This document shows, in pieces, positions 13,580 through 16,764 of a stretch of DNA of 16,764 nt. Within the stretch, counting starts at the first letter, position 1; each line of letters opens with the position of its first letter. This stretch comes from AA29 sp041481445. Lineage in GTDB: Bacteria; Acidobacteriota; Vicinamibacteria; Fen-336. The stretch spans positions 1 to 16,764 of the forward strand of contig JBGPBV010000147.1 in the NCBI GenBank assembly GCA_041481445.1. Direction: 5' to 3'. The position numbers and the translations under genes were made by a program. The notes under the pieces were generated by a model. It had not been told where the DNA came from. It saw only the letters and a list, made by a program, of their open reading frames with translations, and ran no database searches.

Positions 13580-14533
13580 CTGAAGAAGCTCAAGATCCTG
13601 GTCACCGGAGGGGCGGGGTTCATCGGGAGCCACCTGGCGGAAGCGCTCGTCACGCGCGGCCACCGTGTGCGCGTGCTGGACGACTTCTCGGCCGGGCGGC
13701 GCGAGAACCTGCGCGCGGTCAAGGGCGACGTCGAGATCCTGCGCGGCGACTGCGCGGACCCGGCGGCGGCGCGGCGGGCCGCGCGCGGCATCGACGTCGT
13801 CTACCACGAGGCGGCGGTGCCCAGCGTGGCGCGCTCCGTGGACGACCCCCAGCTCTCGCACCGCGCCAACGCCACCGCCACCCTGACCATGCTCGTGGCC
13901 GCGCGCGACCGCGGCGTGCGGCGCTTCATCTACGCGGGGTCCTCGTCCGTGTACGGGGATGCCCGGCAGCTCCCCAAGCGCGAGGACATGGAGCCGCGCC
14001 CGCGCTCGCCCTACGCCGTCGGCAAGATGGTGGGCGAGCACTACCTGCGCGTCTTCCACGAGCTCTACGGCCTCGAGACCCTGACCCTGCGCTACTTCAA
14101 CGTGTACGGCCCGCGCCAGAACGCCTCCTCGCCCTACAGCGGCGTGATCAGCCTCTTCATCACCGCCCTCCTGGCCGGACGGCGGCCGGTGATCTACGGC
14201 GACGGGGGGCAGAGCCGCGACTTCACGTTCGTCGAGGACGTCGTGCAGGCGAACCTGCGCGCCCTGCGCGCGCGGGGGCTGGACGGCCAGGCGGTGAACG
14301 TGGCGACCGGCCATCGCGTGACCCTGCGCGAGCTGATGGACATGCTGGCCCGCGAGCTCGGGGTCGAGCCCAGGGCCGAGCACCGCCCGTCGCGCCCGGG
14401 GGACATCCGGCACAGCCTGGCCGACATCTCGGCCTCCCACCGGCTGCTCGGCTATCGTCCGCGGGTCGACTTCGAGATCGGGCTGCGCCGCACGCTGGCC
14501 TGGTACCGGGAGACCTCAGGAGCGCGGCGCTGA
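13580..14533 (+). CDS. NAD-dependent nucleotide-sugar epimerase/dehydratase with CTG start
   Basis: A 317-residue extended short-chain dehydrogenase/reductase. KILVTGGAGFIGSHL near the N-terminus gives the NAD-binding GxxGxxG (Gly10, Gly13, Gly16). YAGSSSVYG carries the active-site Ser (about 123), and SPYAVGKMVGEHY gives the catalytic Tyr145 and Lys149. RYFNVYGPRQ and GDGGQSRDFTFVEDVVQANL are typical of UDP-glucose/UDP-N-acetylglucosamine 4-epimerases (GalE/WbpP group), so it probably makes a precursor for surface polysaccharide; the exact sugar is not certain. The first canonical start in frame (GTG 13667) would delete the NAD motif. CTG 13580, 7 nt after GAGGAG, restores a full-length protein; the frame is blocked by a stop at 13472 and contains no ATG, GTG or TTG in between. 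It overlaps the convergent TPR-peptidase gene by 18 nt. Confidence 0.9.
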   Translation: MKKLKILVTGGAGFIGSHLAEALVTRGHRVRVLDDFSAGRRENLRAVKGDVEILRGDCADPAAARRAARGIDVVYHEAAVPSVARSVDDPQLSHRANATATLTMLVAARDRGVRRFIYAGSSSVYGDARQLPKREDMEPRPRSPYAVGKMVGEHYLRVFHELYGLETLTLRYFNVYGPRQNASSPYSGVISLFITALLAGRRPVIYGDGGQSRDFTFVEDVVQANLRALRARGLDGQAVNVATGHRVTLRELMDMLARELGVEPRAEHRPSRPGDIRHSLADISASHRLLGYRPRVDFEIGLRRTLAWYRETSGARR

Positions 14534-15757
14534 GGCCTTGAGGGCGTCCTCCCAGCTGCGCTGGAACTCGGGATAGCTCAGGGCGAGGGCGACGGGCAGG
14601 GCCTCCTCGGCGGGGAGCCGGTCGCCGAGGCCGGCCAGCAGCCGCACGACGGCCCCCTCGCCCCGCGTCCGCACGATGTGGGCGACGGCGGAGAGGCTCT
14701 CCGCGTAGGCGAGGCCGACCTGCTCCGGGGGCAGCGACTGGAACGGCCCCTCCAGTGTCAGGAGCGAGAGCATCCGGCCCTGCCGCGCGGCGGCCGCGAC
14801 CACCGCGTCCTCGCGCCGGGGATCGCCCCCCTCCAGCCACTGCGCGATGCCCTCCTGCAGCCAGACGGGGCAGTTCCCGCCCGTGCGGGCGCGGATGAAC
14901 GAGTGGGCGAGCTCGTGGCGGAGGACGGCCACGAGGGCGACGGAGAGCCGCTCCATCCCCCGCAGGGGCACGTGGATGGTGCCGTCGTTGAAGCCGGCCG
15001 CCCATTCCGGCGCCCGCGCGTCGGGCATCCCGGTGCCCATCTCGAGGATGACCGTGATGGGGTCCTCGGGCCGGAAGCGCAGCCGCGCGGCGTAGTTGTC
15101 GTAGGCCCCGCCCAGCACCTCCAGCACGGCCGTGCCCAGGGGCTCGTTGATGCCGCCGTCGTAGCGCAGCCGGAACTGCGCGCGGGAGGCGGAGGGCGCG
15201 GTCACCAGCTTCGAGAGCTTGCGCTCCACGTCGGGATCGGGCCGGAGGCGCAGGGCCTGCCGGTACTCGTCCTGGGCGGCCATGGGCTCGCCGGTCGCGG
15301 CCAGGGCGTCGCCGAGGAGGACGTGCGAGCGCGGGTCCAGGTCGTCCAGGGCGGTCGCGCGCGCGGCCGAGGCCCGCGCGCCGGGCGCGTCGCCCATCGC
15401 GAGCTGGGCCTCCGCCAGTCCCTGGAGGGCGACCACCGAGCGCGCGTCGCGGGCGAGCACGCCGCGGAGCTTTTGGCTGGCCCCGGCGGCGTCGCCGGCC
15501 CGCAGGCGCTCGCGGGCCTCGGCCACCTCGGGGTCGGCGGCGGCGCCCCGGGCGCGCTGGTCCACCGACTGGACCAGGCTGCGCGGGAGGCCGTACACGT
15601 TGCCGTTCTTCTCGTAGCGGAGCTGGGTGCCGTCGTACCACGTGCGGTCGGCCTCGATGAGGCGGCCGTTGGTCAGCGTGATCGTGTCCGCCCGGAGCGC
15701 CGGCGGGAGGAGAAGGGCGGCGAGCGTGAGCAGGAGGCGGAGCGCCCGGCGGATCAG
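14516..15757 (-). CDS. exported TPR protein with HExxH metallopeptidase domain, CTG start
   Basis: A 413-residue protein if started at CTG 15757-15755. Residues 1-23 form a clear signal peptide (LIRRALRLLLTLAALLL, cleavage after ALRA). A short beta module follows (DTITLTNGRLIEADRTWYDG ... VYGLPRSLVQS), then about three TPR units (76-175), and a gluzincin domain with VLRHELAHSFI (His281, Glu282, His285) and the third ligand candidate Glu302 in WLQEGIAQW, as in the peptidase MA-like family. It should be a zinc peptidase, or peptidase-like, in the periplasm or envelope; no substrate is evident. Starting at GTG 15598 would lose the signal peptide and half of the beta module. CTG sits 7 nt after GAGG and overlaps the SPOR-protein stop as CTGA, so the two are probably co-translated. 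Confidence 0.82.
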   Translation of the reverse strand: MIRRALRLLLTLAALLLPPALRADTITLTNGRLIEADRTWYDGTQLRYEKNGNVYGLPRSLVQSVDQRARGAAADPEVAEARERLRAGDAAGASQKLRGVLARDARSVVALQGLAEAQLAMGDAPGARASAARATALDDLDPRSHVLLGDALAATGEPMAAQDEYRQALRLRPDPDVERKLSKLVTAPSASRAQFRLRYDGGINEPLGTAVLEVLGGAYDNYAARLRFRPEDPITVILEMGTGMPDARAPEWAAGFNDGTIHVPLRGMERLSVALVAVLRHELAHSFIRARTGGNCPVWLQEGIAQWLEGGDPRREDAVVAAAARQGRMLSLLTLEGPFQSLPPEQVGLAYAESLSAVAHIVRTRGEGAVVRLLAGLGDRLPAEEALPVALALSYPEFQRSWEDALKASAPRS

Positions 15758-16764
15758 GGGAGGACCTCAGCGGCGCCGAGCACCTTGGGCGTGGCCCCGC
15801 CGTTGCGGAAGTACTCGGGTACCCCGTGCAGGGCCGCCTGCGCGCGGGCCTCCGACGCGTAGACACCCCAGCACAGCCGGTAGCAGTCGCGGCCCTTGTA
15901 GTTGACGGGCAGGATGAACAGCTCGGGGCCGCTCGCGTTCTCGACGGCCTTCTGCACCGTCTCCGTCGAGCAGGCCACCAGGAGCTGGATGACGGCAGCG
16001 GACTTCCCGGCGGCCCGCGTCGAGGACGCGAAGGCGTGCGCGGCCTCCGGATAGCTGCCGGAGCGCAGGAGCGCGCGCGGGTCGGCGGCGCCGGCGGTCG
16101 CGGCCCGGGGCGAGGGAGCGGGGGCCGGGGTGGTGGTGCGCGCCGCCGGAGAGGGCGGGGCCGGAGTGGCGGCCGCCGCGGGAAGCGTCGTCGTCGGGAC
16201 CGCGGGCGGGGTCGCGGCGGAGGTGGTGGCGGCGACCGCCGGCGAGGCGGCGCCCGCCGAGCCCACGTCCGGAGAGCTCGGGGGGAGAAGGGCGGCGGCG
16301 CTCGGCGTCGCGCGCGGAGCCGCGGGAGAGGGCACGGAGGCGACGCGCGTGCGCGGGCCCATCCGGTTGAAGTAGTACCAGCCCGCGGCCGCGCCGACGA
16401 GGAGGACGGCGGCCACGCCGAGGAACAGGGGAGCGCGGCTGGAAGACTCGCGGCGTCCACCGCCCGAGCGTGCGAACGAAGGCGCCCCGCGATCCGACAC
16501 CAGGGCGGGCTTCTCGAGCGGAGTCAGCGGTCCTTCCGCGGTCCGGGAGTTGAGGAGCGAATCCAGGGCCGCGAGGTCCTCCTTGCTCGGACGCGACGTC
16601 CGCGCGGTCAGGCTCGGCTCCGGGGCCGACGCGAACGGAGCCGACGCGGCCAGGGCGCCGGACGGCCGCGGCCGGCTCGTCCGCGGCCGCTCGGGCATCA
16701 CCAGCGGGAGCGGAGAGACGGTGCTCGGCACCGCCGGTCCAGGCACTTCCGGCGGCTCCGAGGC
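15754..16764 (-). CDS. single-pass membrane protein with C-terminal SPOR-like domain, 5'-partial
   Basis: The frame is open to the right edge (336 residues in the window), so the true N-terminus is outside; GTG 16746 is only the first canonical start seen and lies in low-complexity sequence. Order: a Pro/Ser-rich cytoplasmic region with a short helical KEDLAALDSLLNS segment, a membrane helix APLFLGVAAVLLVGAAAGWY, and an about 85-residue Pro/Ala/Thr linker. Then come a short helical, TPR-like stretch (ALLRSGSYPEAAHAFAS) and a C-terminal region with ELFILPVNYKGRDCYRLCWG and EARAQAALHGVPEYF, matching the beta-alpha pattern of SPOR domains, which bind denuded peptidoglycan. This topology suggests a septal or envelope role. 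It overlaps the downstream TPR-peptidase start by 4 nt. Confidence 0.72.
   Translation of the reverse strand, partial: ASEPPEVPGPAVPSTVSPLPLVMPERPRTSRPRPSGALAASAPFASAPEPSLTARTSRPSKEDLAALDSLLNSRTAEGPLTPLEKPALVSDRGAPSFARSGGGRRESSSRAPLFLGVAAVLLVGAAAGWYYFNRMGPRTRVASVPSPAAPRATPSAAALLPPSSPDVGSAGAASPAVAATTSAATPPAVPTTTLPAAAATPAPPSPAARTTTPAPAPSPRAATAGAADPRALLRSGSYPEAAHAFASSTRAAGKSAAVIQLLVACSTETVQKAVENASGPELFILPVNYKGRDCYRLCWGVYASEARAQAALHGVPEYFRNGGATPKVLGAAEVLP
15765..15768 (-). promoter_or_regulatory. Shine-Dalgarno GAGG deciding the CTG start of the TPR-peptidase
   Basis: GAGG on the minus strand lies inside the last codons of the SPOR-protein gene and is separated by 7 nt from CTG 15757. Together with the CTGA overlap and the signal peptide that begins there, it supports CTG as the start. 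Confidence 0.5.

Noticed and set aside
13667..14533. Epimerase started at GTG 13667
   Set aside because: It would delete the NAD-binding GxxGxxG motif that is present in frame immediately upstream.
14516..15598. TPR-peptidase started at GTG 15598
   Set aside because: It cuts through a beta module and loses the signal peptide encoded in frame from 15757; no Shine-Dalgarno sequence precedes it.
14223..16460. 745-codon minus-strand frame over the SPOR/TPR genes
   Set aside because: Pro/Arg-rich shadow of the two overlapping real genes; no motif or signal peptide of its own.
1..16764. Mobile elements, CRISPR arrays, tRNA or rRNA genes
   Set aside because: No transposase or integrase motifs, no regularly spaced repeats, and no tRNA or rRNA signatures were found on either strand; rnpB is the only structured RNA I can support.

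Overview
The window is a high-GC stretch that reads like a chromosome fragment of an Acidobacteriota-type soil or sediment bacterium. The best pointer is the coupled pair of a PadR repressor and a duplicated MacB/FtsX-like permease of the ADOP type (acidobacterial duplicated orphan permease). A canonical class A RNase P RNA, a secreted GH78 enzyme and a secreted beta-helix protein fit the same picture. The phylum call is an inference from gene content, not a phylogeny. I see no mobile element, CRISPR array, tRNA, rRNA or phage gene.

Layout, left to right. (1) 3-2018 (+): the 3' part of an M28-type metallopeptidase, cut by the window edge. (2) 2031-2879 (-): a class 3 lipase of lower GC with its own sigma70-like promoter. 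(3) 3004-6085 (-): padR then the ADOP permease, overlapping by 8 nt; a palindromic operator covers the padR -10 region and start codon. (4) 6196-9256 (+), divergent from padR: a secreted concanavalin A-like protein followed by a secreted GH78 alpha-L-rhamnosidase with all four expected acidic active-site residues. (5) 9337-10311 (+): a secreted parallel beta-helix protein. (6) 10305-12946 (-): a secreted S15/CocE-type serine hydrolase resembling alpha-amino acid ester hydrolases, then a HAD phosphatase. (7) 13045-13454 (+): rnpB with a perfect 15-bp P1 helix and a sigma70 promoter at the right distance. (8) 13580-14533 (+): an NAD-dependent sugar epimerase. (9) 14516-16764 (-): a membrane-anchored SPOR-like protein (cut by the right edge) followed by an exported TPR protein with an HExxH metallopeptidase domain.

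The region is mostly about the cell envelope and the outside of the cell: exported hydrolases, a rhamnosidase that would release rhamnose from plant or microbial glycans, an efflux-type permease under a PadR switch, and an envelope SPOR/TPR-peptidase pair. Genes are packed tightly: two convergent pairs overlap at their 3' ends, a third is separated by 12 nt, and three tandem pairs overlap by 4 to 8 nt.

The most unusual signal is start-codon use. Three genes (HAD phosphatase, epimerase, TPR-peptidase) appear to start with CTG. Two of these form a CTGA junction with the upstream stop codon, exactly where ATGA would be expected, and the third has a strong, well-spaced Shine-Dalgarno sequence. 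A second signal is the AT-rich padR operator on what looks like a nearly leaderless promoter.
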